From NCBI RefSeq assembly GCF_014698145.1, contig NZ_JACJSM010000011.1:62001-126000 (forward strand): a DNA stretch of 64,000 bases, in the 5' to 3' direction. This DNA is from Oscillatoria sp. FACHB-1406 (lineage in GTDB: Bacteria > Cyanobacteriota > Cyanobacteriia > Cyanobacteriales > Spirulinaceae). The notes under the pieces were generated by a model. That model was not told the origin of the DNA and made no database searches. It worked only from the letters and a program-made list of their open reading frames with translations. Each line of letters opens with the position of its first letter. Positions within the stretch are counted from its first letter, which is position 1. The position numbers were made by a program, and so were the translations under genes. This document shows positions 8,817 through 16,980 of this stretch, in pieces.

Positions 8817-8897
8817 TCACTCTTCGGCGCTACCGGGCCCCATCCGGAACGAAATGCCAGAAAAGATCCTGTCGCGCTCTGTTCCACGCCTTTTCAT
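8817..8897 (-). CDS. Possible 26-residue micro-protein or sRNA body upstream of glnB
   Basis: On the minus strand an ATG at 8897 opens a 26-codon frame: basic N-terminus 'MKRRGTERDR', then 'IFSGISFRMGPGSAEE' and TGA. A TATGAT-like -10 lies about 20 nt upstream, and the terminator at 8760-8789 follows 28 nt after the stop, so the frame sits on a compact predicted transcript. There is no strong Shine-Dalgarno, and I do not recognise the peptide. After the stop, GAATT/AATTC can pair, so this may equally be a non-coding RNA. Confidence 0.3.
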   Translation of the reverse strand: MKRRGTERDRIFSGISFRMGPGSAEE

Positions 8898-8969
8898 AAG
8901 TTTTTCACCAAGAGTCGCTATCATAAACACATTTCAACGAAATCAGAATTTGGGTTAAGTTATAGATCG

Positions 8970-9019
8970 TCGCTCCCGATCGGGAGCGAGTTTTCCAACC
9001 ATTCCCGAGTCGGGAATGG
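8970..9019. repeat. Two adjacent strong palindromes
   Basis: A perfect 20-bp palindrome (arms TCGCTCCCGA, 8970-8989) is followed 9 bp later by a second with arms CCATTCCCGA/TCGGGAATGG around a single G (8999-9019). Both share the TCCCGA/TCGGGA core. They could be hairpins in RNA, a two-site operator, or remnants of a palindromic repeat family. No known binding-site consensus was recognised. Confidence 0.5.
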
Positions 9020-9132
9020 CGATCCGATCGCACCATACCCCCTTCGAGCGTCATCCCTTCGATTGATTGAACCGTGTCTAAATCTCCCGACTCAGAACGT
9101 TTGAGCCGAACTTCAACAGCAGTTATGCCTTG

Positions 9133-9287
9133 GCATTTTCTCCCGCTCGCTCGGAGGAAATGCTAATTTCGCGCTTTTGTCCCTATAGAGTGTCAATCGC
9201 TCTCTATAAGGTTCCTGATGCTTTGCTCGGAGGAACCCAAGGGAATACTAAACGGTCGGGACAGAACTTCAGTCGGTACATTCCCTT
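9133..9287 (+). ncRNA. Candidate structured RNA with four consecutive hairpins upstream of the sugar kinase
   Basis: Four stems follow one another: 9133-9143 with 9153-9163 (11 bp, one wobble); 9182-9190 with 9202-9211 (9 bp with a bulged A); 9210-9216 with 9231-9237 (GGTTCCT/AGGAACC); 9239-9246 with 9280-9287 (AAGGGAAT/ATTCCCTT). The 3' sides of stems 1 and 3 both begin within the repeated GCTCGGAGGAA. The block ends 72 nt before the kinase start, so it may be its leader, a riboswitch-like element or a separate RNA. Strand is a guess; the stems exist on both. Confidence 0.4.
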
Positions 9288-9358
9288 TGCATCGACTCGA
9301 TTCATTGAATTTGCTGGGAACGCTGTTGTTAAGTCAATGTCGATAAGGAGAAGGAATC

Positions 9359-10381
9359 GTGAACTATCCCCGCGTGCTGTGTATGGGCGAGATGTTATTC
9401 GATCGCATAGCCGACCAACCCGGACTGCCGTTAGAAGAAGTTGAATCTTGGACGAATTATCCGGGAGGTGCGCCTGCGAATGTCGCTTGTGCGCTAGCCA
9501 AATTGGGGACAGCCGCAGGTTTCATCGGTTGCATCGGACGCGACGAGTGGGGAGAAAGCTTAGTGCGACTGCTCGAGGAGATTGGTGTAGATGCAGTAGG
9601 AGTTCAGCGCCACCCGACCGCGCCGACGCGCATCGTCTACGTGCTGAGGGACGACGCGGGGGAGTGCAGTTTTGCCGGATTCGATCTCTACGAAACCACC
9701 GAGTTTGCAGACGCTTATTTAAGCGCGTCGCAGTTACCGCTCGCTTGGATTCAAGCGGCCGATTTTTTGGTGTTGGGGGCGTTAGAGCTAGCGTATCCGC
9801 AAACGCGGGCGGCGATCGCGCGCGCCCTGGAAGTCGCAGAAGCATCGAATACGGCGATCTTTATTGACGTGAACCGGCGCGATCGCTTTTGGCCCAATCA
9901 GTGTCAATCTTTTCAACTGACCCAACAACTGGTCGAACGCGCTAACTTTTTAAAATGTACCGACGAAGAAGCGATGTGGTTGTTCAATACTACCGATGCT
10001 GGGATCATTGCTAAATGCCTCGATCGCGTTCGCGGCGTGTTAGTAACGGGGGGAGATCGCGGCTGTTCTTATTGGTTTCGGGGTGGCGAAGGCGAGCTAC
10101 CGGGCTTTAATGTCACGATTGAAGATGCAACAGGAGCCGGAGACGGGTTCAGCGCCGGAATTCTCCATCAGCTATGCCAGCGAGGACTCGACTGTCTGGA
10201 TAACCCTAAAATCCTGCGCGAAATCGTTCGGTATGCTAGCGCTGTGGGTGCGATGACCGTGATGAAGCCCGGTGCGATCGACGCTCAGCCGTCGGCGGTT
10301 GAAGTGACCCAGTTTTTAGCCGATTGGTCGGAAACGACTTCTGGGAGCGCTCAACCGGTTTTTTTAAAGACCAACCGATAA
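9359..10381 (+). CDS. PfkB-family carbohydrate kinase (fructokinase-like)
   Basis: 340 residues. Ribokinase/PfkB fold that phosphorylates a sugar with ATP; fructose is the most likely substrate, given the typical fructokinase N-terminus 'VLCMGEMLFDRIAD' and 'YPGGAPANVACALAKLG'. Catalytic C-terminal signature 'DATGAGDGFSAGILHQL' (~residues 258-274; Asp is the base), preceded by 'VLVTGGDRGCSYW'. Translation starts on GTG at 9359, with AAGGAGAAGG just upstream, which decides the start. A highly structured region precedes it. The next gene, a histidine kinase, is ~150 bp downstream on the same strand. Confidence 0.87.
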   Translation: MNYPRVLCMGEMLFDRIADQPGLPLEEVESWTNYPGGAPANVACALAKLGTAAGFIGCIGRDEWGESLVRLLEEIGVDAVGVQRHPTAPTRIVYVLRDDAGECSFAGFDLYETTEFADAYLSASQLPLAWIQAADFLVLGALELAYPQTRAAIARALEVAEASNTAIFIDVNRRDRFWPNQCQSFQLTQQLVERANFLKCTDEEAMWLFNTTDAGIIAKCLDRVRGVLVTGGDRGCSYWFRGGEGELPGFNVTIEDATGAGDGFSAGILHQLCQRGLDCLDNPKILREIVRYASAVGAMTVMKPGAIDAQPSAVEVTQFLADWSETTSGSAQPVFLKTNR

Positions 10382-10425
10382 ATTAACTCAAATGCCTTCT
10401 TTCCCGTCAAAATAAAGGAAGGCTC

Positions 10426-10431
10426 TTGACA
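10426..10431 (+). promoter_or_regulatory. -35 element for the CBS histidine kinase
   Basis: An exact TTGACA 45 bp after the kinase stop. A poor -10 (AATCTT-like) lies 17 bp downstream, so transcription would begin after the GTG at 10445, favouring the ATG at 10535 as the histidine-kinase start. Confidence 0.35.
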
Positions 10432-10534
10432 AAAACAGCCCGAAGTGCAATCTTTTCTCGAATTTTGCGGCGAAGGCTTCTCTGACGGCTCGGAAAATCT
10501 CAAACCGCGCAGGAGTCTATTTCCTCAAAATGCT

Positions 10535-12508
10535 ATGCTTTCTCATCTTCTCCGTCCCGAAATTTGGCTCGATAAAATCCTGGAGGACCAGTCTTTAACA
10601 ATCGGTTGCGATGCTTCGATTGAGGAGGCGATCGCGGCAATGAATCAAGCGCGATCGAGCTATATCCTAATCATCGAAGGGCGCAAGCTCGAAGGCATTT
10701 TTACCGAACGCGACGTAGTGAAATTCGCCGGAAGCCCACTCTCGCGTCTCGACGTGCCGATTTCGCAAGCGATGACTCGAAATCCGCTCTGTATCGAGCG
10801 CGATCGTCTCGATAATATCTTTAAAGCGATCGACTTGATGCGTGTCCATTGCATCCACTACCTTCCCATCGTCGATTCTGCCGAGAACCTCCTCGGAACG
10901 ATTACCCCGGAACGCATTCGAGCCATCCTTCAGCCCACAGATTTGCTCGAGATGCGCCGCGTTGTCGATGTAGTTAGCGATTCCGCAGGGATCCGCGACG
11001 CGGCACGCGTCCTCAGCGTCCCCGCGACTGCTTCCGCCTTGGAAACCGTCCAACTGATGCTTGACACGGGCAAAAGTAGCATTGTCATCGTCGCCCCCAC
11101 CGCTGACAATACCTTCCTGCCGATCGGAATTCTGACGGAACGAGATATTGTACGTTTTAAAGCCAACAAACTCGATCTCGCCAGCCTCTCTTGCGGCGAA
11201 GTTATGAGTTCTCCTGTGTTTAGTGTTTCCCTGGAAACAACGCTCTGGAAAGCTCACGAAATCATGCGCGATCGCGGTATCCGGCGTTTAGCGATCGTGG
11301 CTGATAGCGGCGCTCTAACCGGCATTGTAACTCAAAGTAACATTTTGCAAGCATTAGATCCGGCGCAATTGCGCCTAACTGTTCAACAAATGCAACTCAT
11401 CGTTTCTCAGACAATCCAGGAGTTACAGGAAACAAACGAACGGCTGAAAAGCGAACTCCAACAGCGCCAACAGATCGAAGAACAATTGCGGCAACTGAAT
11501 CAACGCTTAGAAGAACAAAGTCAGCGGCAATTACTCAAGTTGATCCATTCAGAAAAAATGGCAGCCCTCGGACAATTGATGGCTGGAATTGCTCACGATT
11601 TGAGCGGCCCCATCTCAGCAATGAAGGTCTCTGCATCGAATCTGAGTGAAGGATTTGGCATCGCTAAGTTTGAGAAATTGCTCGCCTTTCTTCAATCCCT
11701 TCCACCAGAAGTTCAGAAAGATTTTTGGTTAATGATTGGCTCTGCAAAACAGACGCTAGTGCGGCGCTCTCGCCGCCATATCGTTCAATTACAGGACGAC
11801 ATTTGCCAGCAGCTAGAAGAAGAATCAATCGATGGTGCGGATGAGATCGCAGAAATTTTAGTGGAGATAGGTATTGAAGACAGTCTCGAACAATTTAAGG
11901 CACTTTTACGACATCCCAATTGCGAGCAAACTTTAGATTGGGTCGTCCAATTAGTCGGCCTCCAAAAAAGTCTCCAAGTCGCGAATACTGCCACCGAACA
12001 AACTGTATCTGCGATTACAGCACTTAAGAATTACGTGCGTCAGGATTTTACTGAAGAAAAGATTCCCGCTCGTATTACGGAGGGTATTGATACGGTCTTA
12101 ACGTTATATCAAAATGCTTTTAAACACGGGATAGAGTTGCATAAAAATTGCGATGAATCTCTTCCCGAAATTCTCTGTTACCCGAGCGATCTCAAACAAG
12201 TATGGATGAATTTAATTCAAAATTCTCTCTATGCAATGGCAGGACAAGGAACGCTGACTATTGAAGTACAAAGACAAGATGACTTTGTGCGAGTGCATAT
12301 CCAAGATAGCGGTACGGGGATTCCAAAAGAAATTCAAGAAACAATTTTTCAACCTTTTTTCACAACTAAACCTTTAGGAGAAGGGGGAGGATTGGGGTTA
12401 AACATTGTGAAACAGATTATTGAAAAACACGAAGGAATAATCTGTTTGAATAGCGTTCCTGGAAAAACGATATTCACAATTTTGTTACCTTTTAAAATCC
12501 CAACTTAA
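10535..12508 (+). CDS. Histidine kinase with four CBS domains
   Basis: 657 residues from the ATG at 10535 (the frame is open from a GTG at 10445). Two CBS pairs occupy roughly residues 10-285, with motifs 'IFTERDVVKFAG', 'LGTITPERIRAIL', 'GILTERDIVRFKA' and 'LTGIVTQSNILQAL'; CBS pairs usually bind adenine nucleotides. A coiled coil (~290-355) leads to the H-box 'LGQLMAGIAHDLSGPISAMK', where Asp replaces the usual Glu after His. A ~150-residue helical insert separates this from the ATPase: N-box 'QVWMNLIQNSLYAM', G1 'DSGTGIPKE', F 'PFFTTKPLG', G2 'GGGLGLNIVKQII'. No transmembrane segment, so a soluble kinase. No response regulator is nearby; a cyclase gene follows ~210 bp downstream. Confidence 0.85.
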   Translation: MLSHLLRPEIWLDKILEDQSLTIGCDASIEEAIAAMNQARSSYILIIEGRKLEGIFTERDVVKFAGSPLSRLDVPISQAMTRNPLCIERDRLDNIFKAIDLMRVHCIHYLPIVDSAENLLGTITPERIRAILQPTDLLEMRRVVDVVSDSAGIRDAARVLSVPATASALETVQLMLDTGKSSIVIVAPTADNTFLPIGILTERDIVRFKANKLDLASLSCGEVMSSPVFSVSLETTLWKAHEIMRDRGIRRLAIVADSGALTGIVTQSNILQALDPAQLRLTVQQMQLIVSQTIQELQETNERLKSELQQRQQIEEQLRQLNQRLEEQSQRQLLKLIHSEKMAALGQLMAGIAHDLSGPISAMKVSASNLSEGFGIAKFEKLLAFLQSLPPEVQKDFWLMIGSAKQTLVRRSRRHIVQLQDDICQQLEEESIDGADEIAEILVEIGIEDSLEQFKALLRHPNCEQTLDWVVQLVGLQKSLQVANTATEQTVSAITALKNYVRQDFTEEKIPARITEGIDTVLTLYQNAFKHGIELHKNCDESLPEILCYPSDLKQVWMNLIQNSLYAMAGQGTLTIEVQRQDDFVRVHIQDSGTGIPKEIQETIFQPFFTTKPLGEGGGLGLNIVKQIIEKHEGIICLNSVPGKTIFTILLPFKIPT

Positions 12509-12719
12509 AAGATTTAGAATCTAAGCTTAAAAGTTTGGGAGTTAAGAAGGTTAACGTTGCCGGTGAAAATAGGAAATATTGTGACCTATCAGCAGATAGG
12601 CGCTATAGTATTAGTTAAAGTAGGGCGATTGCTTCCTAGCACTGGCATTGGAGATTGGATTATGGGGTGCGCCAAATGCAAACCTACTCGGGTTTTGCCT
12701 CAGAAGAATACGGCGAACG

Positions 12720-14168
12720 ATGAATCTTTTGCACCACGATACTTTAAATTCTCCCCTGGACTCGCAAACGGTTATCAAAAACTTGTTTAAGATTTCCTCG
12801 GATTTGTTGTGCTTGCGCGCGGCGAATGGCTATTTTGTGGAGATCAATCGCCCTTGGGTGGAAAGATTGGGTTGGACGCTGGAAGAGTTGCGATCGCGTC
12901 CTTGGCTCGAATTTGTTTGTCCGGCCGATCGCGATTATACTGAGGAAATGGAAGCCCTCGCCCTCAGTCTTCCCTTTAACAGCCCGCCTCTAGAATACAA
13001 AAATCGTTTCTGCTGCAAAGATGGAAGTCAGCGCTGGTTGCAGTGGCGCGTCTCGCCCTACGAAGAAGGTATCAGTTGCGCTATTGCGAAAGATGTAACG
13101 GACAATCGTTGGCAAGGAAGCGAGTCATACCGTCAAGCGGTGCAAGAAGCCGTACAATTACGAGATCGCGCCCTCGCTGCCAGCAGTGTCGGGATTGTCA
13201 TTGCCGATGCGCGCTTAGAGGATATGCCTCTTATTTACGTCAATCCCGCTTTTGAAGAGATGACGGGTTATTCGGCGAAGGAAGTGTTGGGTTCTAACTG
13301 CCGTTTCTTGCAAGGAAAAAAAACCGATCGCGCTGAAGTCGATCGCTTGCGGGCTGCAATTCGCGCCGGAGAACATTGTACCGTTACTCTCCTCAATTAT
13401 CGCAAAGATAAAACCCCTTTTTGGAACGAACTGACGATTTCTCCAGTTTACGACGAGCGATCGCAACTGACGCATTTTATCGGCATTCAAGTCAATGTTA
13501 CCGCCCGCATCACCGCCGAACACGCCCTGCGCCTTGAAAAACGTAAATCAGAAACCTTGTTACTGAATATCTTACCGAAACCCATCGTCGAGCAACTCAA
13601 ACAGGTTAACGGTTCCCTCGCCCAACAATTCCCCGAAGTCACGATTCTTTTTGCAGATCTCGTCGGTTTTACCTCCCTTTCGGCGCAAATGCAGCCGATT
13701 GAATTAGTTGCCCTACTCAATCAAATTTTTTCCGCCTTCGATCGCCTTGCCGAAAAACATGGTATTGAGAAGATTAAAACCTTGGGCGATGCTTATATGG
13801 CGGTGGGAGGATTGCCGATTTATCGGGAAAATCATGCTGAAGCGATCGCAGAATTTGCCATAGAAATGCAGGCGGCGATCGCACAGTTGCAACTCGAACT
13901 CAACAAACCCTTGCAAATGCGTATCGGCATCAATACGGGTTCCGTGGTTGCTGGCGTAATTGGGATTAAAAAGTTTATTTACGATCTGTGGGGCGATGCT
14001 GTCAATGTGGCTTCGCGCATGGAATCGTTAGGCGAACCAGGTAAGATTCAAGTCTCCGCACAAACTTATCAGCGTTTAAAACGAAAATTTTTTTTCGAGA
14101 GACGCGGCAAAATTCAAGTGAAAGGCAAAGGAACAATGACGACTTATTGGTTGCTGGGACGAAAATAG
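12720..14168 (+). CDS. PAS-LOV-class III adenylate cyclase (probable blue-light-activated)
   Basis: 482 residues from the ATG at 12720 (open from TTG 12648). Order: N-terminal PAS (~20-115), second PAS of LOV type (~145-265), short linker and class III cyclase domain (~295-480). The LOV motif 'GSNCRFLQGKKTDRAEVDRL' carries the Cys (residue 194) that forms the flavin adduct; 'YRKDKTPFWNEL' is the flavin-contacting strand. Cyclase residues are complete: metal Asp313 ('FADLVGFT') and Asp357 ('TLGDAYM'), substrate-specifying Lys353 and Asp422 ('YDLWGD', AC type), Asn429 and Arg433 ('VNVASRM'). Predicted to make cAMP in blue light, like Microcoleus mPAC. Soluble; same strand as the CBS kinase. Confidence 0.9.
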   Translation: MNLLHHDTLNSPLDSQTVIKNLFKISSDLLCLRAANGYFVEINRPWVERLGWTLEELRSRPWLEFVCPADRDYTEEMEALALSLPFNSPPLEYKNRFCCKDGSQRWLQWRVSPYEEGISCAIAKDVTDNRWQGSESYRQAVQEAVQLRDRALAASSVGIVIADARLEDMPLIYVNPAFEEMTGYSAKEVLGSNCRFLQGKKTDRAEVDRLRAAIRAGEHCTVTLLNYRKDKTPFWNELTISPVYDERSQLTHFIGIQVNVTARITAEHALRLEKRKSETLLLNILPKPIVEQLKQVNGSLAQQFPEVTILFADLVGFTSLSAQMQPIELVALLNQIFSAFDRLAEKHGIEKIKTLGDAYMAVGGLPIYRENHAEAIAEFAIEMQAAIAQLQLELNKPLQMRIGINTGSVVAGVIGIKKFIYDLWGDAVNVASRMESLGEPGKIQVSAQTYQRLKRKFFFERRGKIQVKGKGTMTTYWLLGRK

Positions 14169-14429
14169 GAATAATTGACAATGGATAATGGATAGTGAAT
14201 AATGGATAATGGATCGGGATATTAAACTCAAACAATATCATCGAAATATCCCACAAATCTTTCACCCCGTCCCCCCGTCTCCCCCTCACCCCCGCCCCCG
14301 TCAGAGCCAAATCACAATTTAAATGACGAACAGCTTATTGAGGCATAAACAATCTAACCATTGTCCAAATCTAAGCGCGTAGCGCTACGCATCTTCGTTA
14401 TCAATTATCCATTGTCCATTATCCATTAA
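14169..14429. repeat. Intergenic region with inverted TGGATAATGG-type repeats
   Basis: Right after the cyclase stop, copies of ACAATGGATAATGG/ATAATGGATAATGG occur (14176-14215), and reverse-complement copies (CCATTGTCCATTATCCATT) occur at 14409-14428 next to the rsgA stop. The arms could pair and separate the two convergent genes. Between them is a pyrimidine-rich tract (CCCCGTCCCCCCGTCTCCCC) and nothing coding. Similar TGGATAATGG units occur near 3118 and 25650, so this is a dispersed short repeat. Confidence 0.6.
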
Positions 14430-15479
14430 TTACTCCTCTTCATCGTACATTTGTTGCAAATTCTGCGTTCGAGTTTTCCGAGAACTGCGGCGATATTTCT
14501 TCGTTTCCAATCGCGGTTCGTAGCGTTCTTGCCCGGAACTTTTAATCTTTAATTTCAGGTTCGATTCTGCATCGGGACTACTTTGCATCGATTGTTGCCA
14601 CGCGATCGCCTCGCTCAAAAATTCGAGATAATGTTCGTACCTTTCCCAGTCGCCGCGCACGGCGCAGTTCGGTTCGTTCCGATGCCAGCAGTCGCCGAAC
14701 TGACATTGCGCCAAAGCGAGTCGCGATCGCGCTTCAGGGAAATAACGGGCTAATTCCTGGGGATTGCACTCTAAACTGGGCTTATTGAAGCCGGGAGAGT
14801 CGGCTATAAAGCCCCCCGCAGGTAGTTCAAAAAGTTGAACGTGGCGCGTGGTATGCCGTCCGCGCAACAATTTTCCCGATACTGCCCCGACTCGCAATTC
14901 ACTCTCAGGAAGCAGTCGGTTGAGCAAGCTCGATTTCCCTGCCCCCGATGGCCCTGCAACAATTGTCGTACTTCCGGCAAGCCGCGTTTCGAGTTCCTCA
15001 ATCGCATCGCAAGCCACACTAATTAAAATCGGCTCGTAGCCCCACGTTTTTAAGCGTTCCTGCCACTGCTGCTGCTGTTGGGGGGAAATTAAGTCTTTTT
15101 TATTCAAACACAGGCAGGGAGTCAAATCCGTGGCTTCTGCGGTGACGAGAAAACGGCTCAGTTGCCAAGGATCGAGGTGAGGTTCGGCAAGGGCAAAGAC
15201 GAGTAGAATGCGATCGGCGTTGGCAATGGGGGGGCGTTTGAGTTCGGTTTGGCGCAGGAAAACTTCGGCAATCGCCCCCGCTTGGGCGTTGGAGCCTTCG
15301 AGTTCTTCGATGCGGACGCGATCGCCCACCATCACATTTTGCCCGATCTTCTTCAGGCGCGCGCGGCGCGTGCAAAGAATTTCTCGCCCTCCTTCACTCT
15401 CCAATCGCACTTGATAAAAGTTGGCTTGGACGGCAACCACCCTTCCAATCCCTTCCGAGCCAAGCGATAAACGACTCAA
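14430..15479 (-). CDS. rsgA: Small ribosomal subunit biogenesis GTPase RsgA
   Basis: 349 residues. Circularly permuted GTPase that helps 30S maturation. The motifs appear in the permuted order expected: G4 'CLNKKDLI' (~123), G1 'GPSGAGKSSLLN' (~178), G3 'IADSPGFNKP' (~224). An N-terminal OB fold precedes, and the C-terminal zinc motif 'QCQFGDCWHRNEPNCAVR' (C-x4-C-x-H-x5-C) follows. A basic tail after residue ~320 is lineage-specific. It starts on TTG at 15479 inside TTGA, overlapping the stop of the TusA-like gene by 4 bases, which implies translational coupling. Confidence 0.95.
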   Translation of the reverse strand: MSRLSLGSEGIGRVVAVQANFYQVRLESEGGREILCTRRARLKKIGQNVMVGDRVRIEELEGSNAQAGAIAEVFLRQTELKRPPIANADRILLVFALAEPHLDPWQLSRFLVTAEATDLTPCLCLNKKDLISPQQQQQWQERLKTWGYEPILISVACDAIEELETRLAGSTTIVAGPSGAGKSSLLNRLLPESELRVGAVSGKLLRGRHTTRHVQLFELPAGGFIADSPGFNKPSLECNPQELARYFPEARSRLALAQCQFGDCWHRNEPNCAVRGDWERYEHYLEFLSEAIAWQQSMQSSPDAESNLKLKIKSSGQERYEPRLETKKYRRSSRKTRTQNLQQMYDEEE

Positions 15480-15748
15480 CAGTTTTTCGGTGCTGCCTCG
15501 GGACGGCGCACGCTCAAGGCAAAAAACTGGCAGCGATCTTCAATCCGTTCGATCTGATAGCCTTCCATCGCCAAGCTATCGGGAACTTGTTCGATCGGTT
15601 CGCCCGGATCGAGCCAGACTTCTAGCAACTCGCCCGGTTGCATTTGCTCCAAACGGAGTTTGACACGCACGAAATTAATCGGGCAGGGCGTACCTCGCAA
15701 ATCGAGTTCGACATCGGGAGGCAGGACGCGATCGGGTGAATGCTTCAT
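15476..15748 (-). CDS. TusA/SirA-family sulfur-carrier-like protein
   Basis: 90 residues. The family signature 'LDLRGTPCPINFVRVKLRLEQ' contains the CPxP-like start of helix 1 with the persulfide-accepting Cys (~residue 22) in 'TPCPINF'. TusA-like proteins relay sulfur for tRNA thiolation or other sulfur transfer; which pathway is served here is unknown. The C-terminus ('FFALSVRRPEAAPKNC') ends in a second Cys. It lies in the minus-strand series after dnaJ (44-bp gap) and overlaps rsgA by 4 bp. Confidence 0.87.
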   Translation of the reverse strand: MKHSPDRVLPPDVELDLRGTPCPINFVRVKLRLEQMQPGELLEVWLDPGEPIEQVPDSLAMEGYQIERIEDRCQFFALSVRRPEAAPKNC

Positions 15749-15792
15749 CTCAACCTCACTTGGAAATGGTTACTCACAACACTATCCATTTG

Positions 15793-16917
15793 TCAAGATC
15801 CAAACATCTTACCTAAAAAACCTTCAATTCCGCCCTTACCAATATTCTCGCCTCTTAGCTTGGCCAACTTTTCCAACAACTCGCGTTCTTCGGCACTGGT
15901 GCGCGTCGGAATATCCACTCGCACCGTCACCAGTTGATCGCCGCGACTAACGGCATTGCCCAACTTCGGCACGCCGCGATCCTCGAGTCGCAACTCCGTA
16001 TTCGGCTGCGTTCCGGGCGCAATTGTCACTTCCATCGGTCCATCGACCGTATTGACATTCAGGCGCGAACCTAAAATTGCCTGCAAGTAACTAATCGAGA
16101 TTTCCGAAAGGATATTAATTCCTTCGCGCTTAAATTCTTTATCCTCCTCGACAAACAGATAAACGTAGAGATCGCCGGGAGTGCCGCCGCGTTGTCCGGC
16201 ATCCCCTTCGCGAGCCACGCGCAGCCGCGTCCCATTATCGACCCCCGGCGGAATCGTAATTTTCAGTTTCTTCGTTTCCTGTTTGCGCCCCGCACCGCCG
16301 CAATTTTCGCACTTCTGCTCGATAATTTGTCCCTCGCCGTTACAAGTCGGACAGGCGGAAACCTGCGCGAAACTGCCGAAGGGCGTGCGAGTAGAACGAC
16401 GAATTTGACCGCTGCCGTTACAGGTCGGACAAGTTTTTGAGCCGGTTCCCGACTTCGCGCCGCTACCGCTACACACCTTACAGGTTTCGAGGTGCGGGAT
16501 GCGAATTTCTTTGTCGCCGCCGAAAATCGCTTCGCGAAACTCTAATTTTAAGTCCAGGCGCAAATCGTCGCCCCGTACCGGTCCGGTGCGCCGACCGGCG
16601 GTTGCGCCCGTTCCCATCCCCCCGAAGCCGCCGAATACGGCCTCGAAGATGTCAGCAAAACCGCTCATATCGCCGAAGTCCGGCGCACCCGCCGCTCCGG
16701 AAACGCCTGCTTCGCCGAAGCGGTCGTAACGGGCGCGAGTGTCGGGGTTGGAGAGGACTTCGTTAGCGCGATTGATTTCTTTGAACCGTTCCTCTGCTCC
16801 CGCCTCTTTATTCACATCGGGGTGATATTTCCGGGCGAGGCGACGGTAAGCGCGCTTGATTTCCTCTGGCGTTGCATCGCGAGAGATTCCTAAAAGTTCG
16901 TAGTAGTCGCCTGCCAT
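15793..16917 (-). CDS. dnaJ: Chaperone DnaJ (type I Hsp40)
   Basis: 374 residues with full type I layout: J domain (1-70) with 'KYHPDVNKE' (HPD catalytic for stimulating DnaK), Gly/Phe-rich segment ('[20 protein letters not shown]'), four zinc repeats CxxCxGxG (~residues 138-210: '[12 protein letters not shown]', 'CPTCNGSG', 'CPTCNGEG', 'CENCGGAG') and two C-terminal substrate domains. Works with DnaK and GrpE, encoded just upstream in the order grpE-dnaK-dnaJ. 63 bp separate it from dnaK. Confidence 0.96.
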   Translation of the reverse strand: MAGDYYELLGISRDATPEEIKRAYRRLARKYHPDVNKEAGAEERFKEINRANEVLSNPDTRARYDRFGEAGVSGAAGAPDFGDMSGFADIFEAVFGGFGGMGTGATAGRRTGPVRGDDLRLDLKLEFREAIFGGDKEIRIPHLETCKVCSGSGAKSGTGSKTCPTCNGSGQIRRSTRTPFGSFAQVSACPTCNGEGQIIEQKCENCGGAGRKQETKKLKITIPPGVDNGTRLRVAREGDAGQRGGTPGDLYVYLFVEEDKEFKREGINILSEISISYLQAILGSRLNVNTVDGPMEVTIAPGTQPNTELRLEDRGVPKLGNAVSRGDQLVTVRVDIPTRTSAEERELLEKLAKLRGENIGKGGIEGFLGKMFGS

Positions 16918-16980
16918 AGTGCGTCTGTCGTCCGTAGGGGTGAATGGGGTCGTTTGTTGGGAGAAATGGAATTCAAGCGC

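Noticed and set aside
8795-8830. tRNA-Leu-like D-arm (GAATTGGTAGATGC) on the minus strand
   Set aside because: No acceptor stem, anticodon arm or GTTCGA T-arm can be fitted; the downstream hairpin is a terminator.
14540-14580. GGTTCGATTC as a tRNA T-arm
   Set aside because: It is inside the rsgA coding sequence, and no other tRNA elements surround it.
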